NCBI GenBank assembly: GCA_020446675.1
Contig: JAGREE010000001.1
Coordinates: forward strand, 62,001 to 126,000
Length of the DNA stretch: 64,000 nucleotides
Reading direction: 5' to 3'
Origin: Alphaproteobacteria bacterium
GTDB lineage: Bacteria > Pseudomonadota > Alphaproteobacteria > Sphingomonadales > Emcibacteraceae
The notes beneath the pieces were generated by a model. It ran no database searches. It was given only the letters and a program-made list of their open reading frames with translations, and was not told the DNA's origin. The position numbers and the translations under genes are program-made. Of the stretch, positions 8,231 through 16,603 are shown piece after piece. How positions within the stretch are numbered: the stretch's first letter is position 1; every line of letters begins with the position of its first letter.

Positions 8231-9163
8231 TCAGAGCAGTTGCTCCGCTTCGCTTTTTAAGTCGGCAAGGGCCTTTTTATTGCCGATTGAGGTATAAAGG
8301 GTGGCGGCTTCGTTATAAAGTTTTGCGGCCTCATCGGTTTTTCCGTTGTTTTTTTCAAGCCGGGCGAGGTGTTTTACCACCGTGGCCTCATTAAAGATGT
8401 CGCCGGATAGTTTAAAGAGATCACGGGCGCGACCATAGGCAATTTGCGCATTTTCATAATCATTCAATTTATTTTCAAGTGCCGCAACATTCCATGTCAG
8501 TGTTGCTTCGCCCTTATTATTGGCGTGGGTGCCATAAATTGTCATGGCCTGTTCATAAGCGGTGCGGGCGGCTGGCACATCCCCATAATCGCGTTCAAGA
8601 TTGCCGATTTTGGTATAGAGGGCCGCAACATCAAAATAGGCGTCAATATCAGCGGCGATTTTAATGGCATCAGTATAATAAACCCGCGCGTCTTTAATGC
8701 GGCGGGTGCGGAGCTTTGTATCGCCAAGTTTGCTCAGATAAGTGATCTGTCCGGGCAGGTAATTGAGCTTTTTGCTTAACCGCAGGGCCGTGTCATAATG
8801 ATATATGGCTTCATTAAAGTCATTGATGGCCATATCCATTTCGGCAAGGCGATTTAAGCTTAGGAGCATGCCGCGGCCATTTTTATCTTTTTCAAAAAGG
8901 GTGTAGGCCTGCTCAAAATGTTTATGGGCATCGTGAATGCGGCCACGGTTCTGGGCATCATAGGCGTTGTTTAAGGCATCATTTCCGGTTAACTTGGGCC
9001 GGGTGATGACTTTAAAACTGATCCCCGCAATCACAAACATAAGCATGAGGCCAAGGCCCACTTTTTTATAGCTAAGCCGGCGCAGATAATACCCGGCATA
9101 GCCATAAAGAACATAAAGGCCGACAAACAGACGGCCGGAAATTTTTTTAACCGTTGAGTTCAT
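8231..9163 (-). CDS. Membrane-anchored TPR protein, ~310 aa
   Basis: An N-terminal region with one or two membrane segments (around FVGLYVLYGYAGYYL and VGLGLMLMFVIAGISF) is followed by five or six tetratricopeptide repeats from about residue 75 on. Repeats include AYDAQNRGRIHDAHKHFEQA, NDFNEAIYHYDTALRLSKKL and GDVPAARTAYEQAMTIYG. TPR arrays are protein-binding scaffolds, probably on the periplasmic side here. ATG 9163 (MNSTVKK) is the preferred start; an in-frame TTG at 9181 would add six residues but lacks a clear SD. No partner can be named from neighbours. Confidence 0.8.
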   Translation of the reverse strand: MNSTVKKISGRLFVGLYVLYGYAGYYLRRLSYKKVGLGLMLMFVIAGISFKVITRPKLTGNDALNNAYDAQNRGRIHDAHKHFEQAYTLFEKDKNGRGMLLSLNRLAEMDMAINDFNEAIYHYDTALRLSKKLNYLPGQITYLSKLGDTKLRTRRIKDARVYYTDAIKIAADIDAYFDVAALYTKIGNLERDYGDVPAARTAYEQAMTIYGTHANNKGEATLTWNVAALENKLNDYENAQIAYGRARDLFKLSGDIFNEATVVKHLARLEKNNGKTDEAAKLYNEAATLYTSIGNKKALADLKSEAEQLL

Positions 9164-9281
9164 TGCGCGATAATACAGCAATTGTTTTTAATTTAAAATG
9201 GCTGAATGATTAGGAAATATGAAAATCGAAAAATGTGTGGTATATTTTTCTCACTAGGGATTTTTTAAAAAGGTGTGAGAA

Positions 9282-9686
9282 ATGAATAACAAGAGCTTTA
9301 TTCTGACTGTGATGGCGTCTTACGTCGTCATGGCAATTGTGGGAATAATAACCGATATGGCAACAAGAGCGCAGATGGCAAGCTATTTTGCCATTGGACG
9401 CAGTGAAGAAAATATGGCGGCAATGATGCCATGGATGCTGATCGGCTATCTGATTACAACAACCGTTTTTTGCTATTTTTTTGTCAAAGGGCGCGAAGGG
9501 GGCGGCATCATGGAAGGGGTACGCTTTGGGGGGTGTTTCGGAGTGATGATTTCCGGAACCGTTCTGGTCAGTTACAGCGCGCTGCCCTTTGACATGACGG
9601 CACTGATTACGCAAGTGGTTGCGAATATTGTCATTTATATGATCGGTGGGGCGATTGTGGCCCTGGTTTATAAGCCGGGAAATTAG
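9282..9686 (+). CDS. Small four-helix membrane protein, 134 aa
   Basis: Four hydrophobic segments (about residues 7-24, 50-68, 80-100, 106-128) indicate an integral inner-membrane protein. Glycine-rich GVRFGGCFGVMISG lies before the third helix. GGTGTGAG upstream supports the start. The overlapping minus-strand frame (9210-9707) is rich in His/Cys/Asn with no hydrophobic logic and is a shadow. No family recognised with confidence. Confidence 0.72.
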   Translation: MNNKSFILTVMASYVVMAIVGIITDMATRAQMASYFAIGRSEENMAAMMPWMLIGYLITTTVFCYFFVKGREGGGIMEGVRFGGCFGVMISGTVLVSYSALPFDMTALITQVVANIVIYMIGGAIVALVYKPGN

Positions 9687-9724
9687 AGGCCGAAAAGCCC
9701 CCATCAAAAAAAATAAATTTTGTT

Positions 9725-9751
9725 CTTGACTTTATCGGGACCCGCTATGAC
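9725..9751 (+). repeat. Diverged third copy of the cassette leader core
   Basis: These 27 bases match the start of the 74-bp element found at 16421 and 19228 with four mismatches: CTTGACTTT.TCGGG.CCCGC..TGAC. The match includes the CGGG-N-CCCG palindrome. Downstream of the core the similarity fades. The copy sits about 360 bp before the broken phage-tail-like gene at 10112, linking this scar to the 16.4-20.8 kb cassettes. A chance match is unlikely given the length. Confidence 0.6.
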
Positions 9752-9799
9752 GATTTATCACTATTCGGGGTCTTTGTGTAAATTTCAGGAACGCTAATT

Positions 9800-9946
9800 T
9801 TATTGGCTTCCGTCAGAGGGGATCACCACCCGATCTGTCGGCGGGCTTACCCCATCATTTGCGGCCTGATCCATCTGAAATAAAGCATAGACAAGCAATG
9901 CCAGCACAGCGATCGTGGCAATTATGGTTATTCTTGTCGCGTTCAT
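9800..9946 (-). CDS. Small single-pass membrane protein, 48 aa
   Basis: A 49-codon frame that opens MNATRITIIATIAVLALLVY, giving one clear transmembrane helix, followed by ALFQMDQAANDGVSPPTD and a polar tail. A good helix with a positively charged cytoplasmic start and polar proline-rich exterior looks like a real small protein rather than noise. The SD is weak (GGAATTAG about 12 bases upstream). Family unknown. Confidence 0.5.
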   Translation of the reverse strand: MNATRITIIATIAVLALLVYALFQMDQAANDGVSPPTDRVVIPSDGSQ

Positions 9947-10111
9947 AGAATTCTAATTCCAGACAGTTCGATAAGTATTTTCAAAAAATATACAATATTT
10001 TCAGGACCAGTTCAAATCATTACCCGCCGCACTTCTGCGGACGGTTCATTCAGCGATATCCGACCGCTGGATCATTTCATTCACATATTTTTTTAAAAAA
10101 AGGAGGAGCCA

Positions 10112-10334
10112 ATGGCATTTCCAACCGGCTGGGGCCGTAAACAGAAAATCACCATTCAATCATCAAAGGTGTCCGGGTCAGGGTCCCACAGCAATTTCCC
10201 GGTGCTGATTACCCTTGATATGCTTGATCACCTACCTTGATAATGATGGGCGGGAGATTACGGAAACTGCCGTGACAAAATATAAAATCCGTAAAGACTG
10301 GGAGAATGGCATCACACTATTGCGCTATGCATAA
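10112..10334 (+). pseudogene. Remnant of phage-tail-like (DUF2341-type) gene
   Basis: A very strong SD (AGGAGGAG) precedes an ATG opening MAFPTGWGRKQKITIQSSKV, then NFPVLITLDMLD. This is the characteristic start of the DUF2341/concanavalin-A-like proteins found in phage tail regions, normally several hundred residues. The frame stops at 10240 after 42 residues. A second frame, overlapping the stop, reads YLDNDGREITETAVTKYKIR and ends at 10334. The junction looks like an internal deletion that fused the N-terminus to a downstream piece out of frame. Family assignment is from memory of the conserved GWGRK...NFPVL.T motif. Confidence 0.65.
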
Positions 10335-10360
10335 AAAAATACTTATGAAATCTATTGAAC

Positions 10361-10389
10361 GCCCCGCTTAAAAAGCGGGGCTTTTTTTT
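10361..10389 (+). terminator. Rho-independent terminator
   Basis: A nine-base GC-rich stem (GCCCCGCTT / AAGCGGGGC) with a 3-base loop is followed by eight T's on the plus strand. It closes plus-strand transcription just after the DUF2341 remnant, as expected if that was once the end of an operon. The opposite strand lacks a T tract. Confidence 0.85.
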
Positions 10390-10403
10390 GCGTTTTAAGG
10401 GTT

Positions 10404-10694
10404 TTAAACCTGATCGATGGTTTCAAAATAATCGCGGGCGGCAATGATACGAATGTGAAGGTCGTGATCTTCCGGGATGTTGAAATGCTTGATGGCGCCT
10501 TCAAGCATATCCATGATAATGGCGGCGCGGATCAGCAGATTAACCTCCTCCCGGCAGCGTTCATCAAAATCCATCCATTCGGGGTGGGAATGGTGAATTT
10601 CCACTTCTTCCTCAATGGTAATGACGAATTTTTCAATACCGTCGACCACCTGTTCGAAGGTTAAATCCTTTGGTATGTCATTTACATCGCTCAT
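10404..10694 (-). CDS. Hypothetical acidic protein, 96 aa
   Basis: Small soluble acidic protein, all-helical by appearance, with a His/Glu-rich stretch (IEEEVEIHHSHPEWMDF). Not recognised. It starts 1 bp after the NnrU-like gene ends, so the two form an operon and are probably translated in coupled fashion. Metal binding by the HHSH cluster is speculation. Confidence 0.65.
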   Translation of the reverse strand: MSDVNDIPKDLTFEQVVDGIEKFVITIEEEVEIHHSHPEWMDFDERCREEVNLLIRAAIIMDMLEGAIKHFNIPEDHDLHIRIIAARDYFETIDQV

Positions 10695-10695
10695 A

Positions 10696-11259
10696 TCAGC
10701 TCGCCATCACCGGAACCCCGGTGAAATAAGGATGGAGGAAGACAACAACTGTATAAAGAACCAGGGCGGCAACAAATTTGATAATATCTTTTTTCATCGG
10801 CACCGCACCGGGGGCCACATAAGCACCATCGCGTTTATTAATCGCGAGGATTTCGACCACGGCCCAGATCATCATGCCACCAAATAACAGCAGGCTGCGG
10901 CTGTCGCCATTGGCGATAAGATGGGCAATGCCCCAGACAATAACCCCTGTCAGCATCGGATGGCGAATGTAGCGTTTCACATTGCTGGGTCCGTGGGCGG
11001 CACCCAGCAGGTAGAAGGAAATAATCATCAGCACGCTTGTGATTTGCACCGCATCGGGCAGGGGGTCATAAACCGGGGTTGGGGTGGCCCGTTGCCAGCC
11101 AAACACCATCAGTACGATACTGGCCACAATAAGAAGCGCGAAGACACCACGATAACCATTTCCCAGTTTTTCGACCAGTGTGACTTTTAAAGCTGGCATC
11201 AGACTTGGAATATAGTGAACGGCGGACCACAGCAATATTCCCGCAAATAGCATATCCAT
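10696..11259 (-). CDS. NnrU family membrane protein
   Basis: A 187-residue integral membrane protein with about five helices. YIRHPMLTGVIVWGIAHLIA followed by NGDSRSLLLFGGM is the NnrU signature (RHPML.G...W..AHL.ANGD..S..LFG). NnrU is linked to nitrite/nitric oxide metabolism in denitrifying Rhodobacter, but family members are widespread without denitrification. Related isoprenylcysteine-methyltransferase-like proteins share the RHP motif. A strong GGAGGGG SD sets the start. No other denitrification genes occur in the window. Confidence 0.88.
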   Translation of the reverse strand: MDMLFAGILLWSAVHYIPSLMPALKVTLVEKLGNGYRGVFALLIVASIVLMVFGWQRATPTPVYDPLPDAVQITSVLMIISFYLLGAAHGPSNVKRYIRHPMLTGVIVWGIAHLIANGDSRSLLLFGGMMIWAVVEILAINKRDGAYVAPGAVPMKKDIIKFVAALVLYTVVVFLHPYFTGVPVMAS

Positions 11260-11437
11260 GATAATGACCCCTCCGTTTTAAGTATGCTTTAAAACAGCTT
11301 AGCGAAAAAAAGCCTTTTTTGCAATATCATTGCCTATTATGAAATATTCGGGCGGCGGGTTTATTTCTAAACCCAAATATGACATTTGACAGAATATTCC
11401 AATCGCGCTAGTGATTAGGTGGGTGGAGGAACATATC

Positions 11438-12316
11438 ATGGGCTATAAAATCAGCAATAAAAGTGAAATGGATTATTTTCTGGCAACCATTGCCGAGGCG
11501 TCCAGACATGTGCGCTCGCTGCTTTTTATGCTTTTGTTCAGTTCGGTTTATGTGGTTGTGGCGTCCTATAGCGGCGACTGGCAGAGCGAAACACTGGTGC
11601 TGCCGATCGTTGATGCGGAAATATCCCGCCGCTGGTTCTTTATTATCAGCCCGGTGTTTATCCTGTTCAATTATGTTTATATGCATTTGTTTTTGAAGGA
11701 TCTGATGTACCGGTTTTATCTATACCGTCAACTGCCGCTTGAAACCACATTCATTCATAAACGCTATCTGTATTTTCCGTGGATATTGCCCTCAAGTGAG
11801 GCCGACATTGACCCCAAAACGCGGACGTTCCGCGGGCGGTTCTTTTACTTCTGCCTTGATATTGTTTTCTGGTGGTCGGGGCCGCTGGTGCTGCTGGCCA
11901 TTCTCGCCGCCTATATTTTTCAGAAGGATGTGGCAGCCCTTGTGCCTTATATCTGTTTCTGCCTCTCGATCCTTCATTATGTGCTTAATTCGCGTTTTGA
12001 AAAGTCGCGCTTTAAAAAATTCATGATGATCTATCTGGCCTTTTTCCTGTTGTTTATCACCCTGACGGCGGTGCCTCAAATCCTTGGGATATTCGGGATC
12101 GGCTCTATTGAAAGCGAAACATTCAAGCTGCTGATGAGCTTTTTTATTGATGGCTATTTAATTATATTTTTTAGCTGTTTTGCGATCCCAAAAACATTGC
12201 AGTCGGTCAAAAACAAATATTACCGTATTTTACTGATGGGCCTTTATCTGATTGCCATCGTCAATTTTGCCTATCATTTCATCATGCTCAATTCCGGCGG
12301 GTTTGACGGGGCCTGA
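11438..12316 (+). CDS. Polytopic membrane protein, 292 aa
   Basis: About six hydrophobic segments. The N-terminal third (ASRHVRSLLFMLLFSSVYVV ... LPIVDAEISRRWFFIISPVF ... NYVYMHLFLKDL) resembles the membrane module that precedes pentapeptide repeats or other cytoplasmic domains in many proteobacterial and cyanobacterial proteins. Here no repeat domain follows; the rest is more membrane helices ending FAYHFIMLNSGG. ATG 11438 is chosen because GTGGAGGA lies just upstream; GTG 11411 is less likely. Function unknown. Confidence 0.72.
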   Translation: MGYKISNKSEMDYFLATIAEASRHVRSLLFMLLFSSVYVVVASYSGDWQSETLVLPIVDAEISRRWFFIISPVFILFNYVYMHLFLKDLMYRFYLYRQLPLETTFIHKRYLYFPWILPSSEADIDPKTRTFRGRFFYFCLDIVFWWSGPLVLLAILAAYIFQKDVAALVPYICFCLSILHYVLNSRFEKSRFKKFMMIYLAFFLLFITLTAVPQILGIFGIGSIESETFKLLMSFFIDGYLIIFFSCFAIPKTLQSVKNKYYRILLMGLYLIAIVNFAYHFIMLNSGGFDGA

Positions 12317-12326
12317 GGGAAATGGT

Positions 12327-12980
12327 TTAAAAATAAAATCTGAGCAATGCCTTAAACTTCATTTTCTGAAAATCAGCAACGGTTTCGGACATTTTGATTG
12401 ATTTAATCGTGCCGATATTATCCCCTGGTGGCCAGAGAAAGTCCTTGTATGTCTGGAAATACCTCTGGGCAAGTTGTTCTAGCTGAGTATTTAAGGCGAC
12501 GATCTGTGCCTTTAAATCATCCGGCAATGTGTTTTGAAGCTTATTATATATAAAATTATATTCCACTTTCCATTGATTTGCCGCATTTCTATAACAATCG
12601 AGCATGTCTGCTGTTGAATAAGCTTTGTTTAAGCAGGCTTCCTGTCCAGATTCAATTGGATCATATTCATTAACCAGAATAACTTTATAAAACATATCCG
12701 TTTTTTTGCGGCGCAGGCCGAAACCCATTTTTTTATTATAGACCAGATCGATTTTTTCTCCCAATTCCCATGTCTTAACATCTTCATAGGAAATAAATTT
12801 ATAAAAAAACCATGCTGTAATGACCTGCCCCTGATCATCAAGTTCCATATATCCGATATCGTGAAAGTCATTGAAAACAAGATCCGCTTTCAAAACTTCC
12901 AGTTTATTTAAATTGGCCGGAATTTGTGCTGACGCAGTAGCGGAGAAAAGCAGAATAAAAAGGATAAAAAACTGTTTCAT
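12327..12980 (-). CDS. Exported DUF1311/LprI-like protein, 217 aa
   Basis: Sec signal peptide (KQFFILFILLFSATASA). The C-terminal half matches the DUF1311/LprI pattern: CLNKAYSTADMLDCYRNAAN followed by WKVEYNFIYNKL and helical repeats. In that pattern, paired cysteines frame a T..M..C...A...W...LN.Y motif. Mycobacterial LprI, the best-known member, inhibits lysozyme. A periplasmic lysozyme-inhibitor role is thus possible, and notable because a muramidase gene lies about 3.6 kb away, but the link is inference. Start at ATG 12980 with a GGGGG SD; a second in-frame ATG 12 bases upstream is less likely. Confidence 0.7.
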   Translation of the reverse strand: MKQFFILFILLFSATASAQIPANLNKLEVLKADLVFNDFHDIGYMELDDQGQVITAWFFYKFISYEDVKTWELGEKIDLVYNKKMGFGLRRKKTDMFYKVILVNEYDPIESGQEACLNKAYSTADMLDCYRNAANQWKVEYNFIYNKLQNTLPDDLKAQIVALNTQLEQLAQRYFQTYKDFLWPPGDNIGTIKSIKMSETVADFQKMKFKALLRFYF

Positions 12981-13281
12981 TGGAACCCCCAAATGTGAAT
13001 GATTATTTATAAACGTTATTACACCTTTTCACGGCGATTGTTGGGCGGGACTTTGTTCCTATTGTGAATTTTGAAAGTGCAATATTTTATTTTTTATGGT
13101 TTTAATGGGTCAAAGCATCATTAAGGTAAATTTTGAAAAATTAGATTTAGATGATGAAATAGATAAAATCTAAATTAAATATTTGAGGCAGCAATTCTTC
13201 CCCTGTTTCCCTTGCCCCATGAAATGTTCCGTGATAGCCTCTTTCCCAACAAAAAAACGGGAAAAAATGAGGGAAGAAATC

Positions 13282-16200
13282 ATGAAAATAAGAAAAATAC
13301 TGCTGCTTGGTGCGGCACTGACACTTTTACCGGCCGGATTGCCGCAGGTGGCGGTTGCCACCGGCGTCAATATCGGCGGGAAATATGAAAGCTATGAATT
13401 CCGCAATGTCGGGCCAACCCGGGGCGGGCGGGTGACCGCAGTTGCCGGAACGGTGGCGGAAACGGGCACATTTTATCTGGGCGCGTCCGGCGGCGGATTA
13501 TGGAAAACAGAAGATTACGGCACCACATGGCATAATGTGTCGGACGGCTATTTTGCATCGCCCTCCATCGGCGATATTGCGGTTGCGCAGAATGATGCCA
13601 ATGTGGTTTATGTGGGCACGGGATCAGACGGGCTTCGCTCAAACGTCATTGCGGGCAAGGGCCTTTATAAATCCATTGACGGCGGCAAAACATGGACCCA
13701 TATGGGGCTGGACAACACCGGGCATATCGGCGCCGTGGAAATTGACCCGCGCAACAATGATACGGTTTATGTGGCAGCGATCGGTAATGCCTTTGCCCCC
13801 AATGCGGACCGTGGACTATTTAAAACCACTGATGGCGGGCGGAGCTGGAAAAAAGTGCTCTTTATTTCCGACACGGTTGGTATCACCGATGTTGAAATGA
13901 ACCCGAGCAACCCGAATATCCTTTATGCTTCCGCCTGGAAAGCGGACAGGAAACCCTGGACCATTGTTTCCGGCGGTGAAATGAGCAAGGATGAGGGGGG
14001 TATTTATAAATCCATCGACGGCGGCGAAACATGGCAAAAAATCAATAACGGGCTTCCCACCGGTCTGGTCGGGAAAATCGATCTGGCGGTGACCGCCGCC
14101 AATTCAAGTGTGGTCGGCGCATTGGTGGAGGCGCCAAACCCCGATGGCGGGCTTTACTGGTCAGTGGATCAGGGCGAAACATGGAAACATATTTCCAACG
14201 ACAAGGGCATTCAGAACAGGCCCTTTTATTATACCAATCTGGATATTGACCCGACGAATGAGAACATCATTTATTCAAATGCCAATCCGCTTCGTAAATC
14301 CGTGGACGGTGGTAAAACATGGGTAACCATGACCGTGCCGCACGGCGACAATCATGACATGTGGATCAACCCCAATAATCCTGATCTGTTTATCCAGTCC
14401 AACGATGGCGGCGCCAATGTCACCACCAACGGCGGCAAAACATGGTCAAGCCAGTTTAATCAGCCGACAACAGAGGTTTACCAGGTCGAGGTTGATGACC
14501 AGCATCCTTACTGGTTATATGCAGGAATGCAGGACAATAACAGCACCATAGCCGTGCCCAGCAACGCGCCGTGGGGGGCACAGCACACCAATTCCTATAT
14601 CCAGATTACGGGCGGTTGTGAAACCGGCCCGGCGGTGCCCAAACCGGGAGACCCGAATATCGTTTATAGCGATTGTAAGGGCCGCTTTGGTGTTTTTGAC
14701 AAGCGCACCGGAACAGAGCGCGCCTATTATGTGGGGGCGACCAATCTTTACGGGCATAATCCGGCCGATTTGAAATACCGCTTCCAGCGGGTGGCCCCGG
14801 TTCATGTGTCGCCGTTTGACCCGAATGTGGTTTATCACGGCTCACAATATCTGCACCGAACCCGCGATGGCGGCATCACGTGGGAACAGATTTCCCCCGA
14901 TCTGACCGCCAACGAGCCGGACAAACAGGTTATTTCCGGTTCCCCCATCACCCGTGATATTACGGGTGAAGAATATTACAGCGTTATCTATTCCATTCAG
15001 GAAAGCACCCTTGAACAGGGGGTGATCTGGGTCGGGGCCAATGACGGCCCGGTTCATGTGACCCGCGATGACGGCGCAACATGGAAAAATGTAACGCCAA
15101 GAATGCCAACCGGCGGCCGGGTGGACAGTGTCGCGCCAAGCCCCCATCAACCGGGTAAGGCCTATATCACCGTACTTCGGTATCAGCTTGGTGACTGGAA
15201 ACCCTATATTTATAAAACCGAAAATTATGGCGACAGCTGGAAACTGATTACAACCGGTATACCCGCCAATTTCCCGGTTCGGGTTGTGCGCGAAAGCCCC
15301 GATCATGAAGGGCTGCTGATTGCCGGAACCGAATATGGCATGTTTATGTCGGTCAATGACGGCGCAAGCTGGGAACCGTTCCAGCAAAACCTGCCCGTAA
15401 CCCCGGTATCGGACATTAAATTTGTCCGTGGCGACCTTGCGGTTTCCACAATGGGGCGGGGGTTCTGGGTGCTTGATGATGTTCAGTCGGTTTTTGATGC
15501 AGCGAAAGCCTCCGGCACGATGCTACAGGTTTTTAAACCCAATAACAGATACCGCTATCGTTATCCGTTCGGCATGCCGACCGGCAATGTGGCGGACGGT
15601 GATGCGGATGGTGTTCCCGATCTGCCGAAGCCGACCGTCGCCATTGATTATTATGTGCCGGCGGGGGATCATAAATCCATCAGGCTTGATATCCTTGATG
15701 CCCAGGGCGATCCTGTCACCACTTATTTCTATGACGGCAAGGAACAGGAAGACAAAGGGGCCAATGCCCCGCTTTATATCCACACGGATAAGCTGGACAT
15801 GGACGGCGGGCTTAACCGCTTCCGCTGGGATATGACCTATCTTGGCCCCTGGCGCAAGGAAATGAACCGCCGCTTTACGGATGGCCCCATGGTCACGCCG
15901 GGCACGTTCCAGGCCCGTATCACCCTTGACGGGGATCAGACCTCAACCGTCAGCTTTGATCTAATGGTGGACCCGCGGGTCACTGATCTTGGTGTTAATG
16001 TCACCGACATCACGGCGCAGACCGAACTGCAGCGGCACATTTCCGACCTGTTGAGCCGGTCCCGCAAACTTGAGGAAGAGGCAAAAGCCGAACATGGCGT
16101 CCTTCACCGCCAGTATCGCGGGCAGAGCGCGGACCAGCGCGGGGCAGAGGCCAATGCCAATTTTGACCGGGTTCATGGGGCAATCCGCGTTCTTGCAACA

Positions 16201-16362
16201 CCCAATGTCATTTACCCGAAAGCGGGACTGAGCGACATGATCAGCTATCTTTATGATATCAATAACAATGCCGATCAGGTGCCGGGCAGGGACAGCATTG
16301 AACGCCTGACCGAGCTTAGCGCCGAATTTGACAAGGTTGAAGCGGCATATCGCGACAAATAA
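13282..16362 (+). CDS. Secreted Asp-box (VPS10/sortilin-like) beta-propeller protein
   Basis: A 1026-residue secreted protein with a Sec signal peptide (KIRKILLLGAALTLLPAG). At least eleven Asp-box motifs (S.D.G.TW) are visible: TEDYGTTW, SIDGGKTW, TTDGGRSW, SIDGGETW, SVDQGETW, SVDGGKTW, TNGGKTW, TRDGGITW, TRDDGATW, TENYGDSW, SVNDGASW. These mark large ten-bladed propellers of the VPS10/sortilin or xyloglucanase-like type, often annotated as glycosyl hydrolase. The opening RNVGPTRGGRVTAVAG is typical of the bacterial VPS10-like set, where catalysis is unproven. The C-terminal third (from about 790) is non-repetitive with beta-sandwich and helical parts. GAGGGAAG precedes ATG 13282; an upstream in-frame ATG at 13183 lacks a signal peptide fit. 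Confidence 0.85.
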   Translation: MKIRKILLLGAALTLLPAGLPQVAVATGVNIGGKYESYEFRNVGPTRGGRVTAVAGTVAETGTFYLGASGGGLWKTEDYGTTWHNVSDGYFASPSIGDIAVAQNDANVVYVGTGSDGLRSNVIAGKGLYKSIDGGKTWTHMGLDNTGHIGAVEIDPRNNDTVYVAAIGNAFAPNADRGLFKTTDGGRSWKKVLFISDTVGITDVEMNPSNPNILYASAWKADRKPWTIVSGGEMSKDEGGIYKSIDGGETWQKINNGLPTGLVGKIDLAVTAANSSVVGALVEAPNPDGGLYWSVDQGETWKHISNDKGIQNRPFYYTNLDIDPTNENIIYSNANPLRKSVDGGKTWVTMTVPHGDNHDMWINPNNPDLFIQSNDGGANVTTNGGKTWSSQFNQPTTEVYQVEVDDQHPYWLYAGMQDNNSTIAVPSNAPWGAQHTNSYIQITGGCETGPAVPKPGDPNIVYSDCKGRFGVFDKRTGTERAYYVGATNLYGHNPADLKYRFQRVAPVHVSPFDPNVVYHGSQYLHRTRDGGITWEQISPDLTANEPDKQVISGSPITRDITGEEYYSVIYSIQESTLEQGVIWVGANDGPVHVTRDDGATWKNVTPRMPTGGRVDSVAPSPHQPGKAYITVLRYQLGDWKPYIYKTENYGDSWKLITTGIPANFPVRVVRESPDHEGLLIAGTEYGMFMSVNDGASWEPFQQNLPVTPVSDIKFVRGDLAVSTMGRGFWVLDDVQSVFDAAKASGTMLQVFKPNNRYRYRYPFGMPTGNVADGDADGVPDLPKPTVAIDYYVPAGDHKSIRLDILDAQGDPVTTYFYDGKEQEDKGANAPLYIHTDKLDMDGGLNRFRWDMTYLGPWRKEMNRRFTDGPMVTPGTFQARITLDGDQTSTVSFDLMVDPRVTDLGVNVTDITAQTELQRHISDLLSRSRKLEEEAKAEHGVLHRQYRGQSADQRGAEANANFDRVHGAIRVLATPNVIYPKAGLSDMISYLYDINNNADQVPGRDSIERLTELSAEFDKVEAAYRDK

Positions 16363-16381
16363 CGCGTTAAAATAACCATAC

Positions 16382-16417
16382 AGCACCGCCTTCTGTTCGG
16401 GGGCGGTGCTTTTTATT
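16382..16417 (+). terminator. Rho-independent terminator
   Basis: Nine-base stem AGCACCGCC / GGCGGTGCT with an 11-base loop, followed by TTTTATT. It ends the Asp-box gene transcript and insulates it from the cassette that begins at 16421. Confidence 0.85.
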
Positions 16418-16420
16418 TAA

Positions 16421-16494
16421 AGCTTGACTTTTTCGGGTCCCGCACTGACCCTATTTCCATAGTGTGCGTTTTGCGGCCTGATCATTGCCACATA
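16421..16494 (+). repeat. 74-bp cassette leader element, copy A
   Basis: Non-coding 74-bp sequence, identical base for base to 19228-19301. It opens AGCTTGACTT and contains a CGGG-T-CCCG palindrome. A -35-like TTGACT occurs near its start, but no consensus -10 lies at 17 bp, so a plain housekeeping promoter is uncertain. It lies about 110 bp before the muramidase gene. Perfect identity in non-coding DNA, while the neighbouring coding repeat has diverged by about 8 percent, argues for a functional constraint or recent conversion. Confidence 0.85.
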
Positions 16495-16538
16495 TTTTTT
16501 ACCCATAATCCCACTTAACCATCATCCATACATACAAT

Positions 16539-16574
16539 ATCCCCGTCTGCGTCTTTGCGGCTTGGGGATTTTTT
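16539..16574 (+). promoter_or_regulatory. Leader hairpin before effector gene, copy A
   Basis: ATCCCC (16539-16544) pairs with GGGGAT (16564-16569), followed by a T run, about 30 bp before the effector start. The shape is that of an intrinsic terminator or attenuator inside the 5' leader. The second cassette has an equivalent hairpin with different bases in the stem, so the structure seems kept by compensatory change. Confidence 0.45.
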
Positions 16575-16603
16575 ATGTCCACAAAACTAAAAAGGAATTA
16601 CCC

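Noticed and set aside
9210..9707. 165-codon minus-strand frame over the small membrane protein gene
   Set aside because: Composition is His/Asn/Cys-rich with no domain logic; the plus-strand frame has four clean helices and a good SD.
13141..13173. Inverted repeat TTAGATTT/AAATCTAA before the Asp-box gene
   Set aside because: Short, AT-rich, long loop; expected by chance in this AT-rich gap.
14842..15387. 181-codon minus-strand frame inside the Asp-box gene
   Set aside because: Shadow of repeated Asp-box codons; no start signal and no recognisable product.
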